Part shown: one piece after another, positions 23,601-34,072 of the stretch | Position numbering within the stretch: the stretch's first letter is position 1 | Layout: each line of letters starts with the position of its first letter | NCBI GenBank assembly: GCA_946894095.1 | Contig: OX335646.2 | Span: 13,696,077 to 13,760,076, forward strand | Direction: 5' to 3' | DNA from: Incurvaria masculella | Taxonomy: Eukaryota > Arthropoda > Insecta > Lepidoptera > Incurvariidae | DNA: 64,000 nt | The notes under the pieces: model-generated | The model's input: the letters and a program-made list of their open reading frames with translations, nothing else | What the model was told of the DNA's origin: nothing | Databases searched by the model: none | Translations under genes and position numbers: made by a program

Positions 23601-25602
23601 AATGGGCTTGCCACTCATTAAATTTGCCTAAAATATTATTGGGCGAAAGAGGTTGACCAACATTGATAAATCGCTGTATTTAAAATGGTAATTTTTATTT
23701 GCATTCAAAACAATCGACACATAAAAGTGATAAATGGGATTTCCCTACCAAACCTTCCGGATTTAAGATTATTTTTAATTACCTGTTATTATGAGTGTAA
23801 AAATGATAACAAAAGTTACAAGAACGGGTATCCAAAAATATTTTTCCTTCAGTGGTTCATACACCCGCTTAACCAATAGACAGCAGGGTACGATTATCCT
23901 TATCGCATACAAAGTGATTGATAGGTAAGTGGAATGCCATTGCAGCATCTGAAAACAAAATATTGCTTCATTCAAACATTTGTTATTAATTAAACATTTT
24001 GATAATGCAAACAAAATAAAGCCCCACGAAACCCACTTTATACTTGACTCAATTGGAATATGAAGTATGTAAATAAATCCATTTCTTGTCATTTCATACT
24101 TACTTATGCAAATCATATAGTTGCAGAAATCAGACAAAGATTTTAACATACTTACCGGATAACGTTGTTAATATTACAGACTTACTTCACTATACGTGTT
24201 GAGAACAATCAGCAGGATGTGAACAAGCGTAAAACAAACCAAAAGACCTATGTAGATGGACATGAAAGAACTTCTTAGTTTGTCATCGTATCTTCTGTAC
24301 AATGTTTCCAAGCTTTTTTGATCAAATTGATCCTGAAAGTAGGAAAAAATCAATTATAAATATTGATACCACACAAATCGTAATAGACGGATATTGGAAT
24401 TTGAATAATCCAAAATTAGTTGTAATATAAAAATAATCTAAAAATAACGAATTGTAGATTAATTTGTCTTCATTAGTTTAAAATAATGTGAAAAACAAAA
24501 CCAAATAAAATTATTTAATTAGTGCTCATTTTATTATATTTAAAAAACGAAAATGTATAATATTTCCTGGAAATTCAATGTATAGGAAGGTCCAATGTAT
24601 AGTCGTAATCGTGAGACTGTTTGTTCCAACTTCTATCGTATTATATAAATGACACTTTGAAAACGCACATTGCAAAATATTATAAATAACTAGCTGAGGT
24701 ACCCGGCTCCGCTCGGGTCAATGTCGTTTGGGTTAAATCTAACATTTAATGTTATATGAGTTTCCCATACAAACTTTCATGCTCCTTTGAGTTGAATTTT
24801 CGCCACAAAAGGTAGCCCATGTCCTTTCCCAAGGTCCAGACTCTCCATACCAAATTTGATTGATTGATTGATTGAAAATTCTTTATTACGCCACAAAAAA
24901 AAAACAATTTACAAAAGAAAGTATAGTGCAAAAACAACATAAGTGGGGCGCAAAGGCGGGCTTATCCCTCGAAGAGATTTCTTCCAGCCGACCTTTCATC
25001 AACGTTAAAACGTAACGGACAAACCGAGTTACTGCTGCATTTATAATACATGCATGGATGTGCCCATACGCAGCAGCTGACTGACCATGGCTGCTGTGTA
25101 CGGGTGCAGTGGCTGCCCCCTCGACAACGGGCTAAATGAAAGTCTTCTTCCGTCACTTAAAAAAGCCATGAGTTTTTCACACACATTTAACGACAGCAGA
25201 ATTCTAAATTGTTTTACATTAAATCAATGTCTAGAAACGAAATGATATATGAATACTTAAATTATTATAATAAATTATCAAGAAACTCACAGATCAAGCA
25301 AGTTTGGAAGTAGACAAACAAACGTTTAAAAAACGAGCCCTTTTTTAATAAGAAAAATAAATAAATAGCCATAGCAATAAAGTGCAAGCAATCTATTTTC
25401 ATAAAAAAAAACATAAACTTACCCTTAGATATCGCCAATTCCACTGTTTGTTACCGGCAAGCTCAGCCTCTTGGGAACGAAACTCATGCAGTGATGATAG
25501 CAGGCTGGTGGCTCGGCCCGAGTTCATGGAGTATCGCGCAAGCAGCTCCAGCCCTCCGACCTGCAGGACCACCGAGCCTAACTCTCGCTGCATCCCGTTT
25601 TC
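14627..25602 (-). CDS. membrane adenylyl cyclase (class III), 19 exons seen
   Basis: Makes cAMP from ATP at the plasma membrane. Minus-strand exons, 5' to 3': 25602-25423, 24332-24186, 23948-23783, 23354-23152, 22657-22508, 22177-22059, 21806-21662, 21366-21230, 20923-20774, 20567-20423, 20292-20215, 20111-19975, 19896-19714, 19636-19321, 19106-18743, 16355-16177, 15615-15345, 15250-15126, 15007-14627. All 18 junctions are GT-AG and keep frame, giving 1,191 residues. Order: N-tail with WNWRYLR, first membrane block (about 75-270), C1 (about 322-514), second membrane block (about 610-830), C2 (about 880-1095), Ser-rich tail. C1 keeps both metal aspartates (ILYAD338; LGD382CYY), 44 apart as in active cyclases. 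C2 keeps EKIK949, D1043IWG..N1050..R1054 and VKGAG, so ATP binding looks intact. Closest by feel to insect ACX/type-2-like enzymes, which is inference. The start is unsure: an ATG lies four codons into the first exon, and an upstream exon is possible. The AG in TAG at 20112-20114 is needed for frame at exon 12. Confidence 0.9.
15838..15990 (-). repeat. degraded SINE fragments (5S-headed family)
   Basis: Words of the SINE tail (CACCTAATTCC-like, CATTGCCGC, CATCCAATGCAATGGTAC) occur in the intron between cyclase exons 16 and 17. They are heavily decayed. Confidence 0.4.
16599..17062 (+). mobile_element. MITE family C, 3'-truncated
   Basis: It begins with CCTTAAGGTGGCCCAACCC and is colinear with the complete 552-bp copy at 34073-34624 for about 460 bp (shared ATGCAACATGTCCACAAA, CGACCGCTGTAGTC, TAATCCACCTCCAAAG). 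It is cut short just before a SINE. It lies in a cyclase intron. Confidence 0.8.
17086..17472 (+). mobile_element. full-length SINE with a 5S rRNA-like head
   Basis: About 390 bp ending in a run of A (17459-17472). The head at 17129-17180 contains CCGAAGTTAAGCAACGC and CTTGGATGGGTGACC, which match the internal promoter part of 5S rRNA in order and spacing. The body includes CTTACTTACTAGGTGGTAGG, GGTCGAAGCGGCAATGA and TTAGCCATCCATGTCCAGTC. About eight further, mostly headless copies are in the window. It is inserted in a cyclase intron in the opposite orientation to the gene. Confidence 0.75.
24686..24870 (+). repeat. dispersed repeat, CTAGCTGAGGTACCCGGCTCCG type
   Basis: Starts ACTAGCTGAGGTACCCGGCT and continues with words typical of a very common lepidopteran repeat (TTTCATGCTC, GTTGAATTTTCGCC, GTCCAGACTC). 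Followed by a short (GATT)n run. Located in the first visible intron of the cyclase. Confidence 0.5.
24871..25160 (-). repeat. probable LINE 3' end fragment
   Basis: Minus strand ends [14 protein letters not shown] followed by sequence with GGGGCGCAAAGGCGGGCTTATCCC (plus strand) and an A-rich tail. It resembles 3' ends of common lepidopteran LINEs; the assignment is tentative. It lies in the first visible cyclase intron. Confidence 0.35.
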
Positions 25603-26110
25603 CTGCACCAGACGACAAAGTATTAAAGGCAATTATTCAAAATTGTAGCACAGTAATGACATCAGGTTGGTGGTTCGATGTGGTTCGTGGATTGGCGCGT
25701 CAGGAGCTCCAGCATTCCAATCTGCAGAACCACCGAGCCTAACTCTTGGTGAATTCTGCTTTCCTGCACCAGCCGACAAAGTATTGAATCCAATTCAACA
25801 TTGTCGTACAGTAATGACAAATAGCTGGTGGTTTGACCTTAGTTCGTGGAGTGGCTCATCAGTAACTCTGGCCCTCCGACCTGCAGAACCACCGAGCCTA
25901 ACTCTCGCTCCATCTCGCTTTCCTGCACCTGATATTATCGTACATTAATGACAGGAGGCTGTTGGTCTTCGTGGATTGGCACGTAAGAAGCACCAGCTTT
26001 GCAATATACAGAACCACCCAGCCTAATTCTCACTGCATTCCACTTTCCTGCACCAGCCAACAAAGTATTAAAGCCAATACTAAATTGTAGCACAAATTGT
26101 AAAATTGTAG
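25603..26110 (-). repeat. three decayed tandem copies of the first cyclase exon
   Basis: Copies of the visible first exon with its acceptor (CTGGTGCAG|GAA) start at 25763, 25922 and 26047 on the minus strand, 161, 159 and 125 bp apart. Each reproduces the start of the exon: the true exon reads [21 protein letters not shown], and copy two reads [21 protein letters not shown]. Copy one has lost one base, copy two has a TAA in place of a serine codon, and copy three has a TGA. They look like dead exon duplicates. Plus-strand open frames here are shadows of the repeat. Confidence 0.75.
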
Positions 26111-26606
26111 CACAATTGGAGCACAAAATTGTGGCTCGACGAACCAGAGTTATTTACATGTAAATTATCTATAATTACGGACGAACACGATGTGTACAAT
26201 GAGTTACGCTATTTTTATTTACACAATTTAATAAGAAGCTTTGACCGTAATTAAAGAAAGGAAATAAATAATTAGTTTTAAACAAACATAAAAAAAATAC
26301 GCACTTGGTATTTTCTCTAGAGACTTTTTGAATGAATTCGATGATAATGATATTTCAATCTTAGATGAAAAAAGAAACTCCTTTTTCATCCGAGATTTCA
26401 ATGTCATATTCTTGATATAGTTGATGTTACGTTTAATTATTGAAATTAAATTATTTACCGAGCTTTGTACTACTTTTACCTATGCAAACGCGGTGTTTCG
26501 GCCAAATTTGAATATTTCAAGTAATTGAATGCTGACTGGTGCGGTGGTCCTAAGGGACGGCGTGGCGGCGCCAAGACAAAAAAGAAAAGGCTGTGTCTCA
26601 CATATT
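26111..26606. other. intergenic between cyclase and mariner
   Basis: AT-rich; nothing recognised. If the cyclase promoter or an upstream exon is close, it would be here or beyond the transposons. Confidence 0.4.
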
Positions 26607-26608
26607 AT

Positions 26609-27914
26609 AGGTCGGGGAAAAAGTCTTTTCGCATTATAGTATGTATGAACTTGTAATAAAATCTCTTTGGCTATACTATTTGTATCTGGCTGGTTTTGGT
26701 ATCATTGAAAGTTTAAATTTTAAAGAACATAATTCCAAATTCAAATTAGGAAAATGTGTGATTCTCATTTGTTTTTCGTACTGTCAAAATGAGTGAATCT
26801 AATGAAGAAATTCGATACATTTTAAAATTTTACTACAAAAAAGGTAAAAATGCAACGCAAGCCGCGAAAAAAATTTGCGATGTTTATGGACCTAGTGCAG
26901 TGTCTGTGAGAGTAGCACAAATTTGGTTTAAGCGTTTTCAATCCGGAAATTTTGATGTCAAAGATGCACGTCGCTCTGGTCGCCCTATTACGGATAAAAT
27001 GGATGCCATTTTTGAAAAAGTGGAGCAAGATCGGCATATCAGTAGTTACGACGTAGCTGAAGAACTAGGAATTGACCACAAAACAGTTTTGGCGCATTTG
27101 AAAAAAACTGGGTACACAAAAAAGCTCGATATTTGGGTACCTCACGAGCTCACTGAAAGAAACCTAATGAACCGTGTACTCATTTGTGATTCTTTATTAC
27201 GACGTAATGAAACCGAACCATTTTTGAAGAAGCTGATAACTGGTGATGAAAAGTGGATCACGTACGACAAGAACGTGCGAAAAAGGTCGTGGTCAAAGGC
27301 CGGTCAAGCTTCACAGACTGTGGCGAAACCCGGGTTAACTCGCAACAAGGTGATGCTGTGTGTGTGGTGGGATTGGAAGCCTTTTTTTTCATCTAAGATT
27401 GGAAGGGCATTATTCATTATGAGCTGTTACCACCAGGCAGGACCATCGATTCTGAACTCTACTGCGAACAACTGATGAGATTAAAGCAAGAAGTTGAGAG
27501 AAAGCGGCCGGAATTAATCAACAGAAGGGGTGTGGTTTTTCATCATGATAACGCTAGACCTCACACATCTTTAGCCACTCAGCAAAAATTAAGAGAGTTT
27601 GGCTGGGAGGTGTTAATGCATCCGCCGTATAGTCCTGACCTTGCACCTTCAGATTTCCACCTGTTTAGGTCTCTTCAGAATTATTTAGGCAGTGTCAGGT
27701 TAACATCACGAGAGGACTGCCAAAACCACTTGTCGCGGTATATTGATCAGAAGTCCCAATATTTCCATAGCAATGGGATCATGTCCCTACCTACAAGATG
27801 GCAAAAAGTTATCGAACAAAATGGTACCTACATACTTTAGTTAAATGTAAATAAACCATATTAAAAAATGTTTTGAATTTTCTTAAAAAATGCGAAGAAA
27901 CTTTTTCCCCAACC
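26609..27914 (+). mobile_element. mariner transposon, 1,306 bp
   Basis: Flanked by TA on both sides (26607-26608 and 27915-27916). The TIRs are about 26 bp: GGTCGGGGAAAAAGTCTTTT at the left, and GGTTGGGGAAAAAGTTTCTT when the right end is read inward. It carries one broken transposase gene. Length and TIRs are normal for mariner. Confidence 0.93.
26789..27840 (+). pseudogene. mariner transposase (DD34D), frame broken
   Basis: Cut-and-paste DNA transposase. The first part, to about residue 195, has the paired helix-turn-helix DNA-binding domain with RRSGRP and the linker WVPHEL, and then the first catalytic Asp in ITGDEKWI. At 27371-27396 a 26-bp insertion, flanked by repeats of GATTGGAAG, shifts the frame and leads to a stop at 27475. 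The original frame resumes and runs to 27840 with the second Asp in VVFHHDNARPHT and the third in YSPDLAPSDFHLF. The last two are separated by 34 residues, so this is DD34D. Apart from the insertion the gene looks well kept, so inactivation seems recent. It cannot make a full transposase as it stands. Confidence 0.9.
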
Positions 27915-27916
27915 TA

Positions 27917-30050
27917 GTCTAGAATTAACAAAGAGTTAAGCAAGGTAGCTGCGCTGCTACGTTTGCATTCGTTTCTCTTCCAACGAGAACTAAAGCACAG
28001 CGCGCTCCTCTAGGCGTTTCTTTAAAGAAATACAAATGTTAGTGGTTAAATATCATCGAAAAAAGACCAATTAAATAATGATAACGAACGTAGAGTTGAA
28101 TACGGAGGACCAGCGCCTTGCCAGATCGGCTGCATGCTGGTAAGTGTTCAGTTCATGTGTACCATTCTGTTTGGCCGACCTCCGATCTCAAACAGTCCAC
28201 TGCTTGGCGGCAAAACGCGGCAAAGCTTTTCCTTTTTTATAGGAATGTGCCTTGTTGGTGATTAGGTACCACAAATTCAATTCATTTTATCAGATATCTT
28301 TCTGACAATGATGTATCATCATATGAATTTGTTATGATTTTCAGATTTCTTTCCATGGCAACCGTATCATTCTGTGAATCCAACCTCAAGTTCCTAATGT
28401 CTTGCATGATGACTAGATAACCATACATTTAAATACTACTGCCATTCATATTACGTTAAGCGATGGTATACAAATTTTAAGAGATAATTCCCAAATAATG
28501 TGCAGTGTTTATTAATGACAAAATCTGTCTAGTCTAAAAAATCGTCACGATAACTGATACATTCATTTCAAGGCAATATATAGTACTATAACAGTATCCA
28601 AATTCTCCTCGAAACACTAGTATTCTATGAAATGGTGTTAACTAAGATAAAAAAGAGCCCATTTCCTTTCTGTAGCTGTTAAAGTTTCCGTCACTCGCAA
28701 ATAATGTGCAGTGTATATTAAGGACGACAAAATCTGTGTAGTCTAAAAAATCGTCACATCATTCAAACATGCCTTGAACATTCATTTCAAGGCAATATAT
28801 AGTACTATAACAGTAACCAAATTCTCCACCAATCCTCTCAACGTCAATATATGTTTTGCATCAATGTATGTATTATCATAGATATATCTAGCCGCATTCT
28901 TTTAAAAATACGTTCGCAAGTGTATTGGTTTATTCTATTACTTGATTTTGACTCTTCTCAATCGGTCAGTACATGCTACTTCATGATATATTCATAATGA
29001 TTTAAACTATGGTGCCACGCCACTGCACTCTCAGAAATGACTGAGTTGTTATATCTGTGTGTGTTGTTGGAACGTTCTGATAAGTCACTGTACAAAGTAC
29101 CTAAGTCGTTCGCTGAGTACGCGATGAGAATATTATTATAACTCACCATTGTACTTTCGATCTAGTCCATATCCACCTCAGATGACGACGTGCACGAATC
29201 CGTCACAAGGCACAAACTTCACAAAGGTCATTGTCACAATATTTGCCGTGATCGAAAGTCCACGTTGCTCTATCGGCGCGGTCGACTCCTCAATAAATAA
29301 TTTAATTGTGAGTAAGCCAACCGTGATAACGGCGACATCCACCGAACGATATTAAAAGATTATGATAACGCTCAGTAATCATTATATGGCACAGATTTCA
29401 TTTGAATTGGTTAGACAATAAGGTAAAATATGCTTGATGCTACTAACATTATAGAAGCGCACGGTTTCACTTCGATATGATACTCAGCTAATAAATGTGT
29501 TTGGACATTAAGGAATTTTAATGACCGAAAAACGAGGTATTATCGGCTGATATGCTGAAGTGCTGTCGGACCGATAGGTGAGCAGGGACTGAAGGTTCTC
29601 ATTGGCTAGCAAGCGCCTAATGAATGTGTTCTCACAGGGTGTCGGTTGCAACGGAAGTGGAATTAGCACCACAGTGATAATTGCAACTAGAACAGCTACA
29701 TACTCTCGTGAATGCTGTACTCTGTTGTCTTAACTTGTCGACTAACCGCTCGCTACTTTCCACTTAATTAAGAAACAATTTGTTAATAAAATATCATTAA
29801 ATAGAGTGACCCGTAGGCTACCGGTCTATGGGTCACTAGCGTGGCACGAGACAATAAAGCCTTGTGCATAACGGTAACGCATCGGAGAGATGATGGATAT
29901 CTTGGAAGTGTAGATTTAAATGTGTTTTTTTTTTAAATGTGGGTAACAACATAGTTAAAAACGCAAGTAAAACTGCTTAATTTCTTAGACGTTATATTTT
30001 CGGCGTTTTATGCGAACAGAATAACCTTATTTGAGTTAAACTTCTAAGGA
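27917..30050. other. intergenic with a two-copy tandem repeat
   Basis: Units at about 28493-28608 and 28698-28828 (offset 205 bp) share AATAATGTGCAGTGT, GTCTAAAAAATCGTCAC and CAAGGCAATATATAGTACTA. No gene is recognised in the rest. Confidence 0.55.
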
Positions 30051-30052
30051 AT

Positions 30053-30499
30053 ATGTCAGGAATCTGGGCTTTACGAAGGACCGATCTAAGGGATACCCTA
30101 CATGACATGTTGCGACATGAAAACGTGCCGCTTGATATGTTCGGCTTATTACCTTACCCTCTTCCTTCCTGTCTCGTTGGACTCTCGTTCGTCAAACCCA
30201 TCCCCACATCAGCGTTATCATTTATTGTTTATCCCATGCACTCCCATTTGTCATATTTTATCATGAGCCAGTCACAGTCAAGGGATACCCTACATGACAT
30301 GTTGCGACATGAAAACGTGCCGCTTGATATGTTCGGCTTATTACCTTACCCTCTTCCTTCCTGTCTCGTTGGACTCTCGTTCGTCAAACCCATCCCCACA
30401 TCAGCGTTATCATTTATTGTTTATCCCATGCACTCCCATTTGTCATATTTTATCATGAGCCAGTCACAGCGAGGAAGAACTGACAAGAAACTTCGCTGA
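30053..30499 (+). other. open frame of 148 codons made by a 192-bp tandem duplication
   Basis: The frame begins MSGIWALRRTDL and then contains the same 64-residue block twice (starting RDTLHDMLRHENVPLDMF and ending in SQSQ). At DNA level 30088-30279 and 30280-30470 are identical apart from the junction. Because 192 is a multiple of three, the frame stays open. I do not recognise the protein. It has no signal peptide, no promoter is apparent, and it may be non-coding. Confidence 0.3.
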
Positions 30500-31077
30500 A
30501 TTTGAATGGTGTAAGCAAGTGTTACCAGTGGAAAAACTATTTTCCACTGGAAAAACACATACAAGTTATTGGTACGTGTTTGTGTAAATAAGTGTTTTAA
30601 TGCCTTGTAACTTTAGTAGTAAGTATTTATTATTGATGATAGGATAAAACACAGGTAAATACTCTTCAATAATATGAATTCATTAATTTAATTTCAATTT
30701 AAAGTTTTCGTACTCAAACTACACTAAGTTAAGCCATAATGTCTTCGCGTAATCTATGGCTGTGTGGTTCTATCTAATGTGCAAGACCCTAATCCTATCC
30801 TTGTTTCCCGCATACACATGTCCCTTTCTCTCTTTCACATGATGGAGCGAAGATTGACAGCGTCTGCTGAAAAGGCTGAAATGCCCAGCTTTCAGTGCAA
30901 TTTATGATATCGCGACGCAGGGACACGCCATGTCATCGTAGCACCGGTTCCCGCCATAACTATCTCGCCGCCGGTTCTGGTTCCTTGCATAGGACAAAAA
31001 TAAAAAATAAAATCTTCAATATCCATTTCTTTTCGATTGCATTATTTTCTGCAATGACCATCCTTCATGATACAATA

Positions 31078-31489
31078 TACAGGGTAGTCCAAAAATCGTG
31101 GACCAAACGAAACAGGGAGGTAGAGGGGGTTATTTGCAGAAAAAACTCTCTCTGTGATAGGGTCCTATCTTGATCTCTTTAAAAGTTATGACAATTTGAA
31201 TGTTTTTGAATGATATTCCAAAATTTGTAAGAAGTAGGCAATAAAAAAAAAGGGGGCAACTTAAAAGAATAATAAATTGTGTATAATTAATTCTGGGAAA
31301 TGTATCATTACTACAAAAAATATTTTGTAACAGTAGGCATCACTTTTTAATAGTAATTGCATTTTATTCGATATTTTTTAAGCGTTACGAAAATTTTTTT
31401 ATAAATTTATGACCTTACTGTGAAAAAAAAATGTATGGCAAAAAAATGACCCGTTATCAAAAAAACTTGTCTATTTAATGCTGAATAAA
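31078..31489 (+). repeat. left 412-bp terminal inverted repeat
   Basis: Starts TACAGGGTAGTCC and ends GCTGAATAAA; matches the right arm with only scattered single-base differences. Confidence 0.93.
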
Positions 31490-31985
31490 TTTTTCTGAAC
31501 ATTTTTCTTCATAGCAAAGCCTAAATTAAGGTAAATTAGCGGATTCCTAGTAAAAATAAACAGACTGGGTTTTCCATAATATTATTCCATATAATGACTT
31601 GTATCGACAGAGATAGCAACAACAGTCGGCTCTATCTCTTCTAATATTGGTTTGAGAGAAAGAGAGAGAAAGATACTACCTGTATGTGTCCTTTTCACAC
31701 TAAGGAACAATAATGATTGCTCACTTCTCTGCTGCGTGGAATTCTTTTGTTGCTTATCTGCGCGGCGTGCTCTCTAACCGGTTTAGTTACTCGCTACCTA
31801 CCTGTTACGGCGCACGTGTTTTCTGTTAATGTTCCCGACTAATTTTGCTCTTACTTGGACCTTGTGATCCCCTAACTTGTGACCCACGCTTGCTATACGG
31901 ACTCTGTGATTTACTGGCTTCTTGTGACTTGTGCTTGCCTATACGGACTTTGTGTTGCCTGCCTGACTATCCGACTTGGCTGGAT

Positions 31986-33086
31986 ATGGCTGATGTAAGA
32001 AGAGTGGAGTACACCCAACGAGAGTATGCAGAAATGCATTACCTCTATGGGTTTTGCGATGGAAATGCTCGGGCTGCTGCCATGGAATATCGCTGTCGTT
32101 ATCCGAACCGTGACCGCTTTCCCGACCACAGGATTTTTGTTCGCGTACACGCTGCTTACACGGGAGGTTACTTGCCTGGTCAACATCATGCAGGAGATGG
32201 TCGTGGTCGGCCAGTTATTCATGATGATCGCGAAGAAGAACAAGTACTCCGTGAACTGGAAATGGACCCCACTACGAGTCAGCGTCGCATATCCCGAAAC
32301 TTGGGTATTCCAAAAACGGTAGTACAACGTTTCGCAAAGAGAAATCAATTACATGCGTACCACATACAACGAGTTCAAGCTTTACTCCCTGCAGACTTTG
32401 AAAACAGAGTGCAGTTTTGCAGAGAAATGCTACAACGTCATAGAGCTGACCCCGAATTTTTCAACAAAATTTTGTGGTCTGATGAATCGAGTTTCAGAAG
32501 ATTAGGAATATTTAACATTCACAACTTGCACTATTACGCTGTTGTGAATCCGCACATAGTTAGAAATGACAACTTCCAACACCAGTATGGCGTCAACATG
32601 TGGGCTGGGATCATTGGAGGACAGCTAGTAACGTTGGAAATCCCACCAAGATTGAACGGCGCTCTGTATTTAGAATTTCTTCAAAATGATTTACCTGAAT
32701 TATTGCGCCAAGCTGAAATTCCAGAGGATTTGGTGGAGAACATGTGGCTTCAACACGATGGCGCGCCACCACACTACGCTCGGGCGGTCCGCCAACATTT
32801 AAACGGTCAGTATCCAAATCGATGGATCGGTCGAGGTGGAACAATCCAATGGCCACCGAGATCTCCGGACCTAAACCCTATTGATTTTTTTTTGTGGGGA
32901 TATTTGAAAGAAGTGGTGTACGCACAAGAAAACCTAACAGTGCAAGAGTTAAGAGGTAAAATCGATATAGCGATTGAAAATGTGAAACGCAACAGAAACG
33001 CATTTAGAAGACTAAGAAATAATTTCATTAGACGATGTCGTGCATGCATCGCTGCTAGAGGGAGGGATTTTGAACATTTTTTGTAG
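31986..33086 (+). CDS. DD41D transposase
   Basis: Excises and inserts the surrounding transposon, acting on its TIRs in the nucleus. The frame is open from 31845, but the ATG at 31986 (MADVRRVEYTQ) is the likely start: it begins the family-type N-terminal helix-turn-helix region, giving 366 residues. A second DNA-binding helix region follows (TSQRRISRNLGIPKTVVQRF). The catalytic acidic residues are in LWSDESSFRR, WLQHDGAPPH and SPDLNPIDFFLWG. The last two Asp are 41 residues apart (DD41D), unlike the DD34D of the mariner at 26.6 kb. All three are present and no stop or frameshift is visible, so it may be active. Which named DD41D lineage it belongs to I cannot tell. Confidence 0.88.
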   Translation: MADVRRVEYTQREYAEMHYLYGFCDGNARAAAMEYRCRYPNRDRFPDHRIFVRVHAAYTGGYLPGQHHAGDGRGRPVIHDDREEEQVLRELEMDPTTSQRRISRNLGIPKTVVQRFAKRNQLHAYHIQRVQALLPADFENRVQFCREMLQRHRADPEFFNKILWSDESSFRRLGIFNIHNLHYYAVVNPHIVRNDNFQHQYGVNMWAGIIGGQLVTLEIPPRLNGALYLEFLQNDLPELLRQAEIPEDLVENMWLQHDGAPPHYARAVRQHLNGQYPNRWIGRGGTIQWPPRSPDLNPIDFFLWGYLKEVVYAQENLTVQELRGKIDIAIENVKRNRNAFRRLRNNFIRRCRACIAARGRDFEHFL

Positions 33087-33216
33087 AAAATAAAATGTAC
33101 GAATTTAATAATGTTTTATTTTAATATCCTCTGATTAATCTTAATTTAGACTTTGGTATGAAGAAACATTTATTATAAAAAAAGTTGCCACAAAAACCTA
33201 ATGTTTTATACCACAT

Positions 33217-33628
33217 TTTATTCAGCATTAAATAGGCAAGTTTTTTTGATAACGGGTAATTTTTTTGCCATACATTTTTTTTTCACAGTAAGGTCATAAA
33301 TTTATAAATAATTTTTCGTAACGCTTAAAAAATATCGAATAAAATACAATTACTATTAAAAAGTGATGCCTACTGTTACAAAATATTTTTTGTAGTAATG
33401 ATACATTTCCCAGAATTAATTATACACAATTTATTATTCTTTTAAGTTGCCCCCTTTTTTTTGATTGCCTACTTCTTACAAATTTTGGAATATCATTCAA
33501 AAACATTCAAATTGTCATAACTTTTAAAGAGATCAAGATAGGACCCTATCACAGAGAGAGTTTTTTCTGCAAATAACCCCCTCTACCTCCCTGTTTCGTT
33601 TGGTCCACGATTTTTGGACCACCCTGTA
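33217..33628 (-). repeat. right 412-bp terminal inverted repeat
   Basis: Inverted partner of 31078-31489, ending GGACCACCCTGTA. Confidence 0.93.
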
Positions 33629-34072
33629 TATGTAGGGCTATTAAATTTTTCGTCACTCTGTTTTTATTACTCGAAATTGAAGCAACTGATAAGCCTCCAC
33701 CGAAAGTTAATAATTAACGGTGATTAAGGCCGTGTTTGTGTCATTTTTCCAAGAAATTCGTGCCCTTGACCTAATCCATTTATCATGGATCTTAAAGATC
33801 AAGGTACGTGTATAATTTTTGTAAAATTTTGAAAAATATTTATGTAAGGAATATTTGGGGGGGAATTTGTATCCATTTTAACAGAAAAAAACGGTAAAAA
33901 ATGTTGGAATTGTGTACATTTGTCGAGAGATAAGTTTTGATTTCTGTAAATTGTAGTTATATTTCTTACAATATCGTTTTGCTTACACCTTCCTCTTTAA
34001 GAGCGTGTTAATTTTTGCGAAAATGTGCAAAATTCGAGTTTGAGTTCCATGAGTGAGTACATGTTTTCATTA

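Larger units (their letters stand above)
31078..33628 (+). mobile_element. IS630/Tc1/mariner-type transposon with 412-bp TIRs
   Basis: The element is 2,551 bp with TA on each side (31076-31077, 33629-33630). The inverted repeats 31078-31489 and 33217-33628 are both 412 bp and almost identical, starting TACAGGGT(A/G)GTCC. The interior holds one uninterrupted transposase. Near-identity of the arms and the open gene point to a recent insertion. Confidence 0.93.

Noticed and set aside
25491..25948. Plus-strand frames with repeated RPAEPPSLTL blocks suggesting a repeat protein
   Set aside because: They are the reverse of the first cyclase exon and its decayed copies; the minus strand carries the splice sites and the family sequence.
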